Positions 43,941-53,810 of a DNA stretch of 64,000 bases are shown one piece after another. Origin of the DNA: Paulinella micropora (taxonomy: Eukaryota; Cercozoa; Imbricatea; Euglyphida; Paulinellidae). The notes beneath the pieces are model-generated. The model saw nothing but the letters and a program-made list of their open reading frames with translations. It ran no database searches and was not told the origin of the DNA. The stretch covers positions 35,001 to 99,000 of the forward strand of contig WBZZ01004613.1 of NCBI GenBank assembly GCA_019918135.1, in the 5' to 3' direction. Each line of letters begins with the position of its first letter. Positions within the stretch are counted from its first letter, which is position 1. A program made the translations under genes and the position numbers.

Positions 43941-44939
43941 ATGGACCATAAACATACAATTATTAATACACAGAATGCTGATAGCCAATTAGAAGACACA
44001 CCAACTGGAGAAGAAATTCAGAGAACAAAAGAAGAAGAAGCCCTTGAAATTCACCACCAGAAAAAGAACCCCAAAATATGGAATACGATATGGGTTGATA
44101 AACCATTAGACCAAGTCTTTCTTGACTTAGCAGATATGAGTAAGATAAAAGATAAGAAAGGTAATAAGGGTTATGCTTGGATGCTCGTTTGGATTGATCG
44201 TCATTCCAGTTTTTTAATAATCATTCCACTAAAAAATAAAACAGCAAAAGAAGTATATTATGTTTTGAAATCTATACCTTATAAACCAAAGTCAATTACA
44301 ACTGACAGCGGAGGAGAATATAAAGGTGCTACTCGTGATTATTTTGTTGAAAATAGAATTAAACACGATGTCGTTGAAGTCGGCGACCATAGAGCGCTTG
44401 CGGTTGTTGATAGAGTGATAAGAAGTATTAGGAGATGGCTTGACCTTTTATTTGAAACTAATAGAAATTTTGACTGGGTAAGTTATATTCAAGACTTAGT
44501 CAATGCGTACAATCATAAAGTTCATAGAGGAATTCAAGCCAAACCTGTGGATGTCTTTGCTAGAAGAGATAAAAATAAACAGAAAATAACACGTGATAAT
44601 TTAATAGACGAATTCAATGTTGGCGATAATGTAAGAAAGGAAAACAAACGAAATGTTTTTTCAAAAGGCGTTAAGACTTTCAGCAAAATTATTTATAAAG
44701 TCAAAGGACGAAAAGGGTTTAAAATCATATTGAATAACGATGAGTTGGTAAGCCCACGTGATTCATTGAAAACTGATTTTAATAAACCAATTGACGAAGA
44801 AAAAGATATGAAAGAGCAAACCAAAGAAGTTATTAAAGAGAAAAAGACAAAAGAATTACTTAAGAGGGAAGACATTCAACCAGAGAATATTAGGAGTAGT
44901 AAGCGAGAAAAAAAGGCAAAGGTAATATTAGATTTGTAA
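43941..44939 (+). CDS. INT: Retroviral-type (rve) integrase, element 2
   Basis: 332 residues. The start MDHKHTIINTQNADSQLED was chosen because it is conserved in all three copies. The core has VFLDLADMSK, TTDSGGEYKGAT and HRALAVVDRVIRSIRR. The third acidic position is Asp, not Glu, giving D,D(34)D. A C-terminal SH3-like segment (VGDNVRKENK; KGFKIILNNDELVSPRDSL) and a basic tail follow. It catalyses the insertion that left the 6-bp duplication. Reads whole. Confidence 0.88.
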   Translation: MDHKHTIINTQNADSQLEDTPTGEEIQRTKEEEALEIHHQKKNPKIWNTIWVDKPLDQVFLDLADMSKIKDKKGNKGYAWMLVWIDRHSSFLIIIPLKNKTAKEVYYVLKSIPYKPKSITTDSGGEYKGATRDYFVENRIKHDVVEVGDHRALAVVDRVIRSIRRWLDLLFETNRNFDWVSYIQDLVNAYNHKVHRGIQAKPVDVFARRDKNKQKITRDNLIDEFNVGDNVRKENKRNVFSKGVKTFSKIIYKVKGRKGFKIILNNDELVSPRDSLKTDFNKPIDEEKDMKEQTKEVIKEKKTKELLKREDIQPENIRSSKREKKAKVILDL

Positions 44940-44954
44940 GCAAAAAAAATAAAA

Positions 44955-45054
44955 GGGCTCTGTTAGAAAGAAACTACTTCCTTAGGAATTGAACCCGCAA
45001 CCTAAAATCTCAATAACCGCCTTAAACCCGTTGGTTTCCCATCCAATAGAGCCC
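44955..45054 (-). tRNA. tRNA-like sequence (degenerate), amino acid unclear
   Basis: On the minus strand a perfect 7-bp terminal stem (GGGCTCT/AGAGCCC) encloses a TTGG...CCAA arm, a GGTTTAAGGCG stretch like a Leu/Ser D-loop and a GGTTCAATTCC box B. The anticodon arm does not fold cleanly by eye and the 100-nt length needs a long variable arm. It may be a decayed tRNA or a tRNA-derived element. Confidence 0.4.
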
Positions 45055-45148
45055 TACAAATGAGGCAGGAAAAATGGTATTTGAAGTATTGGCGCCAGTA
45101 TATTTTTTTAGAAAATTCTAGAAAATTCTATTTCCGTGAATATCACCA

Positions 45149-45226
45149 TGCGACACCAAAACACGGCGGTGTCGCAGTGTCGCAGGGGTTGCGACAGAAT
45201 TTCGCTTTTTTGTCGCAGTGTCGCAA
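45149..45226. repeat. GTGTCGCA repeat cluster
   Basis: Two direct copies of TGTCGCAGTGTCGCA with inverted GCGACAC and TGCGACA elements nearby, just before the ATG at 45233. It could form hairpins or bind a protein. Confidence 0.5.
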
Positions 45227-45232
45227 AAAAAA

Positions 45233-45764
45233 ATGGACTTAATTCCGAGCAGAACCAAAACTAAATCCGATTGGTTGGAGGAATACGAAATTCGTAGAAC
45301 CTGTAAGGACAGACTAAATAAGGATAAAATAAATTGCGAAGAAAGAATTTCTAAAGCAGATAAAAAAATTTCTCGTCTCGTTGAAAAGAAACAGCCTGAC
45401 ATAGTAAAACTAGAGGCTATTAATGAGATGTTGCGACGATTAAGTACTGAAAATAATGAAGTAGAGGAAGACCGACTTGTTCGCTTGAAAAAAAGAAATT
45501 GGAAAAAAAATAAACAAAGAACGAGATAATTTCTATAAGTGGAAAAATGATAATCGTGGCCAACTTTCCGCTATTGTCATGAGTAGAATTCTCGCTGGTA
45601 TTGAAAAAGAACATTTATCGTTTAATTCTTCGTTTAACAAATACTCCAGTGATGGTATTAACGAATACGTAAATGATAGCATTAATAGAAATATTAAACG
45701 TGAACATAATAGGAATATGCACAGAGTCTTCAGAACCGAGAGTGCGGATAGCAACTCGGATTAA
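45233..45764 (+). pseudogene. Coiled-coil hypothetical protein
   Basis: MDLIPSRTKTKSDWLEEYEI, then a Lys/Glu-rich coiled coil and an Asn-rich end (FNKYSSDGINEYVNDSINRN). Distantly similar to the gene at 56106-56570 (LIP...K-x-DW opening). Found near the integrase end in elements 2 and 3. Function unknown. Broken about once. Confidence 0.5.
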
Positions 45765-45833
45765 AAAAGACTTTGTAATAAATGGTTTTCTTAAAAACCA
45801 AGGGGTTCAAACCCCACTCTCATTCAGAGAAAT

Positions 45834-45890
45834 TTCTATTACACATACAATTCATATTATCGATATGAATTTTTTGTGTGTGTAATAGAA
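45834..45890. promoter_or_regulatory. Large hairpin upstream of the terminal gene
   Basis: TTCTATTACACA pairs with TGTGTAATAGAA and ATTCATAT with ATATGAAT around a TATCG loop. It ends one base before the ATG at 45892. It could terminate the preceding transcript or regulate the next gene. Confidence 0.55.
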
Positions 45891-45891
45891 T

Positions 45892-46377
45892 ATGGGAGAG
45901 CCGAATGAAGTAGCGGAGGGAGTTGGAGCAATCAACCTCGCGGAGGGTGGTAAGTCCTAATTTCCATTGTTTCTCTTTAATGATAAATGATGATTTTGAT
46001 TTGTCAACATTGGTGTGTATGTAGGTTTTTGGAAACCTTGGGCGGAAGTTGAAGACAAAGCCCCAGAAGATATGAAGAACCCAAAACTTGTGAGGGTTCC
46101 ACGAGATTTCGCTCAACTCGGAAAAGAAAAAATAACTTCTTTTCATGCTGAGAGAAAAAAATTTGTTCGCAACCCCACTGAGAGAACTGAGAGTTTTTTA
46201 TTTGCTTGGGTTTCCCGCGATGAAACGATGAAGAATCCAAGAAAGAAAAGTTTCTTTCTGGCTTCTCTTGGCAAGGAAGAGGAGGAAATTCTCGTATTTC
46301 CTTCTCTTTCAGCCTTGACGAAGAAGGTTGGAGGTGATAAAGGTTCAATCAATTGGGTTGTACCACTTGAGATGTAA
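45892..46377 (+). CDS. Terminal gene with a likely spliceosomal intron
   Basis: A short first exon (MGEPNEVAEGVGAINLAEG) ends at GTAAGT, and a second exon starts after GTATGTAG about 75 bases later in a matching phase. It reads FWKPWAEVEDKAPEDMKN ... VFPSLSALTKKVGGDKGSIN. The gene at 56860-57353 in element 3 shares the VFPSL...SIN-(W/F) end and also has GTAAGT. No known family. It is the last gene before the right TIR. Confidence 0.55.
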
Positions 46378-46432
46378 AGTAAGTCAAGTTTATTCTAAAT
46401 TTGACTTTGTTTATTAAAAGGGGTTTTCTCTC

Positions 46433-46576
46433 AGCGCTCGTGCGGTGGGGCTCTTTATGGTGTTTTGTGCTCTTGTATTGATTGTTTGCCAAATCAATAG
46501 GAGAAGAGAAATGAAATTTATGAGGTCGTTTTAAGGCACGAAAAAACGACCCTTGTAAATTTCATATTATACTACT
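46433..46576. repeat. Right terminal inverted repeat of element 2
   Basis: 144 bp ending TATACTACT, the inverted match of 26193-26336 with two mismatches. Confidence 0.95.
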
Positions 46577-46582
46577 GCTCAG
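46577..46582. repeat. 6-bp target-site duplication, right (GCTCAG)
   Basis: GCTCAG directly follows the right TIR and equals 26187-26192. Confidence 0.9.
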
Positions 46583-47730
46583 CGCCCTCGAGGTTTTTGG
46601 CCGCTCATCGCTCAACCTTCGGTTTGCTTTCTTGACTAGATTTTTCCTCTAGTACCCTGCTAGGGACCATAGCGCCTTTACGGCCCTGACAGTCCTATCA
46701 TTAAATTCTGAATTCTGAAATTCTGCCTGGCAAGGGCGAAAAATCGACTAAATTTTTGCCTGAATGCAAAAAAAAGGGTAGATGTAGGAACAACAGACCG
46801 TCTATGAGCTATACCGCGCGCCTTGCTCGAGGTTGTTGGAGGGATCGACAGCTCTGCTAAGGGACTGTTTGTTTGGTGCAAGGGGCTTTGGCAAAACTCA
46901 GTCGTCTCGCAGCATTCTTTTCTGCCAGAAATCAGAGGCTCGAAATGGAGGGCAGCGAGGTTGGTGGTCGTGTTTGTTTGCTGTTCGACCTGGGACACAG
47001 CATGTTTTGAGCCAGAACGATAGTCTAGGTGTCTGTTGATGTCTGTACGCCATGACTAAGCAATTTCCTGGCTTGCCTATGTTTTTCTCGAGGCTGTATC
47101 ACAATCTGCTTGGTCTGTTGTTTGCGACTGACTGACCACCTTTCTCCTTGCGCTGTCTGCGTGCATTTCCCCACGTCCCACAGCATGCCATGCAACTACC
47201 CAGATCTAGCACAATAGCTTGCCCTAAGAATGATGTCTGCAACACGGCCCTGGTAGAGATGCACAGCTTCTCTGCTGCTGAGTTCTGCACATGTTGAATA
47301 GACAGTGCAAGCTTGCGTCCTTCCCCGTGCAACCACGCACACACAAACGTGTCAGATCGATAGAATAGACCCAGGAGACGTGTCTTGTCATGTACCTTGC
47401 GCCGGTTAGAGCTCCTCAGCACAGAAAGCAGCCCAAACTTGCACTCCAGATTTCTAGCCAGTAGACGCTTGGGCCAGTATCACACGTGATTGTCTTCCAC
47501 GCCCCCTCTAGACCACATCTCACGGCATGTTTTCAATGCCTGTACTTGGGCCATGCAACTGGTACCTTTCCAGCTACATCGGTTAGCTTTCTGGGGAGTG
47601 CCAGACGCGCTTCTAGACTATGGTGGGGTGCTGGACTTTCAAATTCATCCTCTTTACTCACTATTTTTGTCACACACGTGCGCTACACACAAACTAAATG
47701 CATGTTCTTTCATCCAGCAAAAAGGCAGAT
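46583..47730. other. Flank of element 2, no gene recognised
   Basis: Mixed-composition sequence with several short frames and no recognisable domains. It may be part of a host gene or of old repeats. Confidence 0.4.
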
Positions 47731-48068
47731 TGGCATATCATATTTGCAGCCCCCGCGGTGGATGTCTTTATGCATGTGTGCATGTGTGTATGTATTATAT
47801 GTATTTGTGCGTGCATGACTCATGATGTATGTATCTATGCACGTATGCGTACGTATCATGTGTATGCATGCGTATGTATGTGTATTTCTGTGTATGCATG
47901 TGTGCATGTGTGCATTGTATGTGTTCTATGTGTTTGTACTTATGTATGCATGCATGTGTTCATGCTTGCATGCACGCATGCATGTATGTATGCTTGCAGT
48001 GAATTTATGTATGTGTATGTAATTGTAAGTTTGTATGAATATATTTATGATGCGCCTCCTTTATGAAT
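47731..48068. repeat. ATGTATGC/TGTGCATG-rich low-complexity DNA
   Basis: Alternating purine-pyrimidine (GTAT, GTGCAT) sequence. Frames such as HVCMCVCIICICAC are artefacts. Confidence 0.7.
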
Positions 48069-48898
48069 ATATGTCATTGTGGACAAGATTGTATTCATCA
48101 CATGAACATGTGAATGTTAAATGGCGTAGTGAGTCTCTAAGCTCCACCTGAATATTGTATTTAATAAATATTGTCACATAATTTTGATTTTCTGCACTAG
48201 TATTGAAATTTTATCGAGAAGAATCTATGGCTGCCAGTTCAGTAAAACCCACAGAAGTGTAATCGTCAGAATTAAATAAAGTTTCTTGATTAGGCAGCAC
48301 AAGATAGTATAGTTTTATAAATACTAATGCTTAAAAATCGATATACTTATCGATATCGGTAATAATTTCAATACAGGTAGTGTGACGCCGCACATGGCAT
48401 TAATACCGATAGCTACGATCAAATAGGATTATTAAAAGAGCCTATCAACCTATGATCAATCATTCAATATCAAATATTACAGACACGTTAGCTGTATAAA
48501 GTACGCTGTGGCCACCCTTGACATTTGACACAAATGTTTTTTTTTTTTTTTTTTTTTTCTCCCCTCAGAAACTTAGAAATTTAATTATTAGTGTGTTGAA
48601 CTTGTTTTTTTTTCTTTTTTTTCTTTTTTCTTTTTTCTTTTCTTTTCTTTTTTTTTCTCCACTGATCGACTCAGTTTAATATTAATAATTGAAGCCTCCG
48701 ACCATCTATTCATACATACATAAATGCAGTAAATAAATACATACATACCCTACATATCCTACACACATAAATGCGTGCACATATATACATACGCACACTG
48801 CAACGACGGTACATACAAACAATGTATTTACGAACAAGCATGCATACTTACACTGCATTCATTCATGCGTACAATATACATACATGCATGCATGCATG
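48069..48898. other. AT-rich spacer with poly-T tracts, no gene recognised
   Basis: AT-rich sequence with T runs (about 48538-48560 and 48606-48658), then ACAT-rich DNA. Nothing else identified. Confidence 0.5.
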
Positions 48899-49076
48899 CA
48901 TGCCTTCCATGTCACGGATTGAACTCGGGACATGTACAAGAATATATTAATACAGCAAAAGATGTTCATTCCTACGTCTGCAAAGTCGTTCCGAGCACGT
49001 AGTTTTGCAATGGGTACACCAACCATCACAAAGACTAGTAGGGCCCGTACTTAATCCGAGCCAATGCCACGTTGGC
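48899..49076. repeat. Duplicated repeat E, copy 1
   Basis: About 175 bp closely matches 49436-49614 (shared GATGTTCATTCCTACGTCTG, GTCGTTCCGAGCACGTAG, CACCAACCATCACAAAGACT). It contains GGATTGAACTCGGG, whose complement resembles a tRNA box B. Confidence 0.75.
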
Positions 49077-49119
49077 CCGGGTGACAGGCACTCAAGCATA
49101 CGTTGTCGTGAGATGGAAT

Positions 49120-49216
49120 GAGAGAGAGAGAGAGAGAGAGAGACATTGAGACATATCTTGAGAGAAGGAAAGAAAAGAAAGAGAGAAATGAGAGAGAGAG
49201 AGAGATTGAGAGAAAT

Positions 49217-49255
<39 letters not shown>

Positions 49256-49275
49256 GAAAAAGCAACAGAGAGACG
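49120..49275. repeat. (GA)n-rich microsatellite
   Basis: Imperfect GAGA array between the two copies of repeat E. Confidence 0.85.
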
Positions 49276-49435
49276 GAGAGAAAGAGATGCAGAGAAAAGT
49301 TTATACATATATATATACAGTACATATAAATGATGCATAATGTAGTAAGTAAAAAAATTAAAACGTGCAAGCCGGCAAATAAAAAGCCTCCCTCTCATAT
49401 GCATTTATCTCAAAACCGTAGAACAAACCTTTGTG

Positions 49436-49614
49436 CATACGCCTTTCATGTTACGGATTGAACTCGGGGCGTGACATGTACAAGATTATACATCACTGAA
49501 AAGATGTTCATTCCTACGTCTGCAAAGTCGTTCCGAGCACGTAGCTTTGCAATGGGTACACCAACCATCACAAAGACTAGGGCCCGTACTTGATCAATGC
49601 CACGTTGGACAGGC
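49436..49614. repeat. Duplicated repeat E, copy 2
   Basis: Second copy in the same orientation, about 540 bp from the first, with a few indels. Confidence 0.75.
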
Positions 49615-49699
49615 CGCACTCTTGGCAATAGAAAAGATTAAAAAGGCGGGGGAAAAATCAAACAAATGCGGCTTTTTCACCGCTCACCAAAGGTGAAAA

Positions 49700-49975
49700 T
49701 ATTGCTGTTGACATTCAAGACAAAAAAAAATTAGTTTTCAGTTTTTGTGTCAGATTTTCATTTTTGTGACAGTTTTTCATTTTTGTGAAAAATTTTAAAT
49801 TTTCCCATTCAACGGTAATATTTTGCGAAAATTTACTATGCTTTGCGGACGAATGTAGCCGTTAATTTGAAAAATTTAAATTTCCAACCAAAATCAAAAT
49901 TCCAACCAAAATTCAAAATCTGACACAAAAACTAAAAACCAATTTTTTTTGTTGTCTTGAATGTCAACAGCAATA
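49700..49975. mobile_element. MITE-like foldback element flanked by TA
   Basis: Ends TTGCTGTTGACATTCAAGAC and its inverted complement are flanked by TA at 49700-49701 and 49974-49975. The inverted similarity extends about 60 bp inward (with interruptions). It is 270-odd bp, AT-rich and non-coding. TA flanks suggest a Tc1/mariner-mobilised MITE. Confidence 0.7.
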
Positions 49976-50470
49976 CTAAATTTTGTTTGAAGTTGCACAC
50001 TTCCTGACTACTTTTCCTGATTTGAAGTTATCGCGGGCACGTTCTTTTCCTGATTTCTTATCGCGGGCCGAACGTACAATTGAAACTTTCAAGGACCAGT
50101 ATAACCGTTTAAAGTTTTTACCTTGAAACATGAAAAAAAAATCAATTTCACTGTTTCAAGGTACAGAAATCAATACCTTGAGGCTTAAAAAAAAAATTAA
50201 TTTCAAGGAATAAAAATCACTACCTTGAGGCTGTTCAAGATAAAGAAATCAATACCTTGAGGCTTTGAGTTCAAAGCATACCTTGACCGTTTCCTGAGGG
50301 TATATCTTGAATAAACGCGGCGGGCTCAGTGTAGTGAAAGGACAGGCGGTCACAGTGGCTGTGTGCAATCTGGCTTCTTACGGAGTCTTCCGGCGAATCA
50401 AGGCGTTGAACCGCAGTGAAAGGTAGGGTAAGGTCTGTGAGTGACAGATTTATATTAATACTAATCAACG
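49976..50470. repeat. Short CCTTGAGGC/TTTCAAGG repeats, no gene recognised
   Basis: Several imperfect copies of AATACCTTGAGGCTT and its inverse occur between about 50100 and 50290. The remainder has no recognisable gene. Confidence 0.45.
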
Positions 50471-50733
50471 GAGTTCGCACAACAAGGCTCGATAACTTGA
50501 TCTGTTAGACCAATCAGTATAACTTGGCTTAATATATATAAAAGTGACCGACCGGAACTCACTACTAACCGCATCTGCAGTAACAAAGCTTTAATAACGC
50601 GCCAAACCAACAAAGAGCGCCTAGTAATATGACTGGCAGATATAAGTAATATCACTAACGACATCGTTACTCTTAGTAGTACGGCCGGTCCATTCTAGTA
50701 TTAACTATTAATAATTTGATTATTAGTTCTAAC
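50471..50733 (-). mobile_element. Solo-LTR-like remnant next to (GAA)n
   Basis: On the minus strand it starts TGTTAGAACTAATAATC at 50733 and matches the LTR at 8176-8353 (shared CGGACCGGCCGTA-like and GCGCGTTATTAAAGCTT parts). It contains TATATATA. The left limit is uncertain. It abuts a (GAA)n tract directly. Confidence 0.55.
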
Positions 50734-50935
50734 AGAAGAAGAAGAAGAAGAAGAAGAAGAAGAAGAAGAAGAAGAAGAAGAAGAAGAAGAAGAAGAAGAA
50801 GATGGAAAGGGAATAGGAACAGGAGATGAAGATGAGGATGAAACTGAAGATGAGGGAGATAATGAAGAAGAAGATCGGAGAGGAGGAGGAGGAGAAGAAG
50901 AAGAAGAAGAAGAAGAAGAAGTTCAAGGACTGGCG
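50734..50935. repeat. (GAA)n and related purine repeat
   Basis: (GAA)n at about 50735-50800, then GATGAG and GGAGAA variants and a second (GAA)n near 50894-50920. Confidence 0.9.
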
Positions 50936-51480
50936 GGAATCGTTCTCATTGTTCATAAATTCATTGTTCTGCAAAATTACTACCGGTGGTAGGGGGACGC
51001 TCCGGTTGCCGGTTGTTAACTGTAGCAATTGCGGAGGCAATTGTCCATTAATTCCTGCCCTAGTTGCGTTTCATTCTCAGTTCTTTCGTTCTTTCGATCT
51101 TTCTTTTTCTTTAAATGTCTGATTTCTTTGTGTACATTCATAAAAACACTGTCCCTGGATGAATGTTGTGTATGCATCCATATGTGCCCGTATGCTGTGC
51201 AAAAATATATTTGCAACATGCGGACGATGTTAATACTAGATTGTTGATAAATACATTCCAAGTTCTCACCATTTTCTGCAGTCTGTGTTCTTTCTCCAAA
51301 CTTTGTCTTTCTTGGCTTTCTGCGCTTCTTTCACTGTCCTTTCTGCTTTGGTTTTCCACTTTTTTTACCACTGGCTGTCGAGCCTCTGACAAGCGGTCAT
51401 TACTTCGGTCCACAACATTTTTGGGCTCACGGCCTTCGTCGTGGCCTCAAAGACGCTCATCTCCAAAAAGTTCAAGTGCT

Positions 51481-53275
51481 TTACCTTGTCGAAGGTTTTG
51501 CAGTCTTGCATGAGCAGTGTGAGCTTATTTTGTTGTAGACGTGCAAAGCACTGAGGAAATATAGGAGTATGGCTTTGTGGTTATAAAAGAGAGTGTACTG
51601 GGTGCCCACATTTGTTAAGACAGATGCAAGCTGAGTGACAGAATGCAACTGCTCCGATACTAAGTCGAAAATTTCAAACCCAATCAATGTGCCCGTGCAC
51701 AAGTGTTGGTATCCACTTGCCTTAAAGTATCGAATGAGGGCAGCAATGGCCAGAGTACAACTCATCTCTGCATGTCCACCTTTCCTTGCTAGCTCCTCTC
51801 CTCTGTACTTCTCGTAAGTTATACGATCAAAACCAGCTCCAAGGAGGGATCGATCACAGAGATGTTCTAGGACTTCATACTCCTGCTCCACCTCACACTG
51901 GTTTTGCTGGAAGCATCTGTCCATCTCATTGAACTTAGTCATGAGGGTCTTCTCTGTGTCAGCCTCATTGGCAGTGATAGCATAGAGTTTAAGGCCCCCT
52001 CCCCCAATTTTGATTTTAGCTAGGCTGCCTGCAGCGCCTGCTTTTTCTTCTGGGAGTCAGTCAAGTTAATTACTGTTCCTCCCCCTTGGGGTCCTCCTCC
52101 TGTGGGTCCTCCTCCTGCTTTCTTGGGAGCTGGGTTAGATGTGGTAGGTGGAGCCGTTGGCTGTGGAGCCACCCGTGCTACTGCCATCGCCACAGCTATC
52201 TTCTCCTTCTGCTCCTTCTCCTCTTTCTGTCTCGTCTCTTCTTCTTTCACCTGTCGTGCTAGATGAGTCACGAACTGTGAAAGCCCTGTGGCACTAGAGA
52301 GAAAGTGTGCCTTTTCTCTCATGGAAGACTTATCAGCTCTGTTATTATTTGGTATTGTTGTGAGAGGGCCTTGAATGAGAGTGTGATTCTTCGTGTGGGC
52401 CCATTGTTTCCATGTTGGTTTTTGCTCCTTCCCCTCAAAGAGGCCTTTATGGAGTTGTGTGAGGCGTTCAAGCACCTGACAAGACTGGTCAACCTCCTCG
52501 TAAACAGGATGTTGCCTTGTGTTGTCTTTCAGTGCTTCGTACATTTCGTTGTAAGCCCGTGTGAAGGCAGTTACAAAAGCCTCAAGGGCAAACTCAATGC
52601 CACTTTGGTTTCTACCTTCGAACTTTCTTTCTAGATTCTTGATATCAGTGGGGACACCACAGACAGACAGCCATGCTGCAGTTGTGCGTTTATTTTTCCA
52701 CTGTATGGTTGTGCGTTCATGAAATTCCGCAACGAGCACAGCAGCGTAGAGTGTTGCAGATATGTCGTATATGTCGCACAGTGTAAGAGTGTCGCCATAC
52801 TTGATATCCTGCAATGGCACTCTTTCGTGCTCAAACCTCACTTTTTTGAAGAGAGGCTTCGCAAGGCCGGGAATTTCGATCAGGAGGTTGCTTTGACCTT
52901 GTCCTGGTCTATTCCTTTTCTCGTAAGGAATGTAGATGTGTATTTTATAATAGGTTGGGTAGTTAAGGAAGAAGGACTCTTCATCATCATATGTAGCCAA
53001 CTGTTCCCATGTATTTGGGATATTCTGGCCAACATCCTCCATCTCTCTCTCTGCCTCTGTCAGTGGAGAGCCTCCAGTCTGACCTGCACTCGCTTCTTGT
53101 GCATTACCCCCCCCCCCCCTGTCGACTCTACATCGGCTGTATACGTATAGTCCTCTCTCTCCTCTCCGTCTCTATTCCCCCTCTCTTCTGAGTACTGAGT
53201 CTCCTGCTCCTCTCCTCCCTCACTAGGACCATAATCAGTTGGTGTCACACCAGCCTGCTCATTCTCGTCTTCCAT
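51481..53275 (-). CDS. Unrecognised protein gene, minus strand, in two or three segments
   Basis: The upstream part starts MEDENEQAGVTPTDYGPSEG. The main part (to 52020) has TWEQLATYDDEESFFLNYPT, LCDIYDISATLYAAVLVAEF and TRAYNEMYEALKDNT, then a coiled Lys/Glu stretch and a Pro/Gly-rich end. A further segment (51481-51942) has KGGHAEMSCTLAIAALIRYF and SGYQHLCTGTLIGFEIFDLV. Segments join at G/C homopolymers in different frames, so introns, decay or assembly error are possible. I do not recognise the family. A viral nucleoprotein-like origin crossed my mind but I cannot support it. Confidence 0.45.
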
Positions 53276-53295
53276 CTTATGTTATGAGAGTCACG

Positions 53296-53336
<41 letters not shown>

Positions 53337-53810
53337 CCTCTGTTATAACTAGTTTTATTCTTATCACGCTGTGCAACCTTTCTCCTTCTTCCTTTTCTCT
53401 GTTGAAATAGTTATGGGGCGTCAGGCCCTACACAGAGATAACGATGGTTTGGTCAAAAGAGCTGTTTTGTAGAAGTCAGTCTGTCGTCGGACAGTGCTTC
53501 AATATTTGTCTTGCTCTTGTGTGAGAGATGTGTAATCTCCTCTGGTTTCTGCAGAAAAAATGTAAGGAAAATGGTTCAGAACAGAGAGTGGGAGTGCTTT
53601 GCTCATTTTTCCTCTGTCTGTGTGTTTGTCTGATGTTTGTTTCGCACTTGTCCTACTTGGCTTTATGCAAGCAGCAAGAGGGAGCGGAGTAGGTGTGGTC
53701 TGGTGTCTTGTAGAAGAGCACACAGAAACCAAATGTGCGCAAGGGCTAAAGGTTATGCCAGCTTGTGACAAATTGATTGCTTGTTTGTAGGTTTTTTGTT
53801 TGAGGATGAG
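53276..53810. other. Upstream region of the minus-strand gene, poly-T tract
   Basis: A T run of nearly 40 (about 53298-53336) lies just upstream of the ATG. No gene was recognised in the rest. Confidence 0.4.

Larger units (their letters stand above)
26193..46576 (+). mobile_element. Polinton/Maverick-type element 2, full length between its ends
   Basis: The element is 20.4 kb, with 144-bp terminal inverted repeats starting AGTAGTATAATATG, AG/CT termini and a 6-bp target-site duplication. Genes include pPolB, integrase, protease, packaging ATPase, major and minor capsid proteins, fibre and accessory proteins. The TIRs differ at only two positions, which suggests a recent insertion. About a dozen reading-frame interruptions are present, so the copy looks broken despite intact ends. 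Confidence 0.93.

Noticed and set aside
45737-45823. Possible second tRNA with CACTCTC acceptor strand, GGTTTT...AAAACC variable arm and a GGGGTTCAAACCCC T-arm
   Set aside because: It overlaps the end of a coding frame, the T-stem cannot be made five pairs long together with the acceptor, and no anticodon stem forms. Kept only as a curiosity.
46678-47422. Several 100-residue frames right of element 2
   Set aside because: No domains, overlapping frames on both strands, and no splice-consistent extension.
52020-53042. Idea that the 340-residue frame is an endogenous RNA-virus nucleoprotein
   Set aside because: No motif I can name supports it; reported only as an unrecognised gene.
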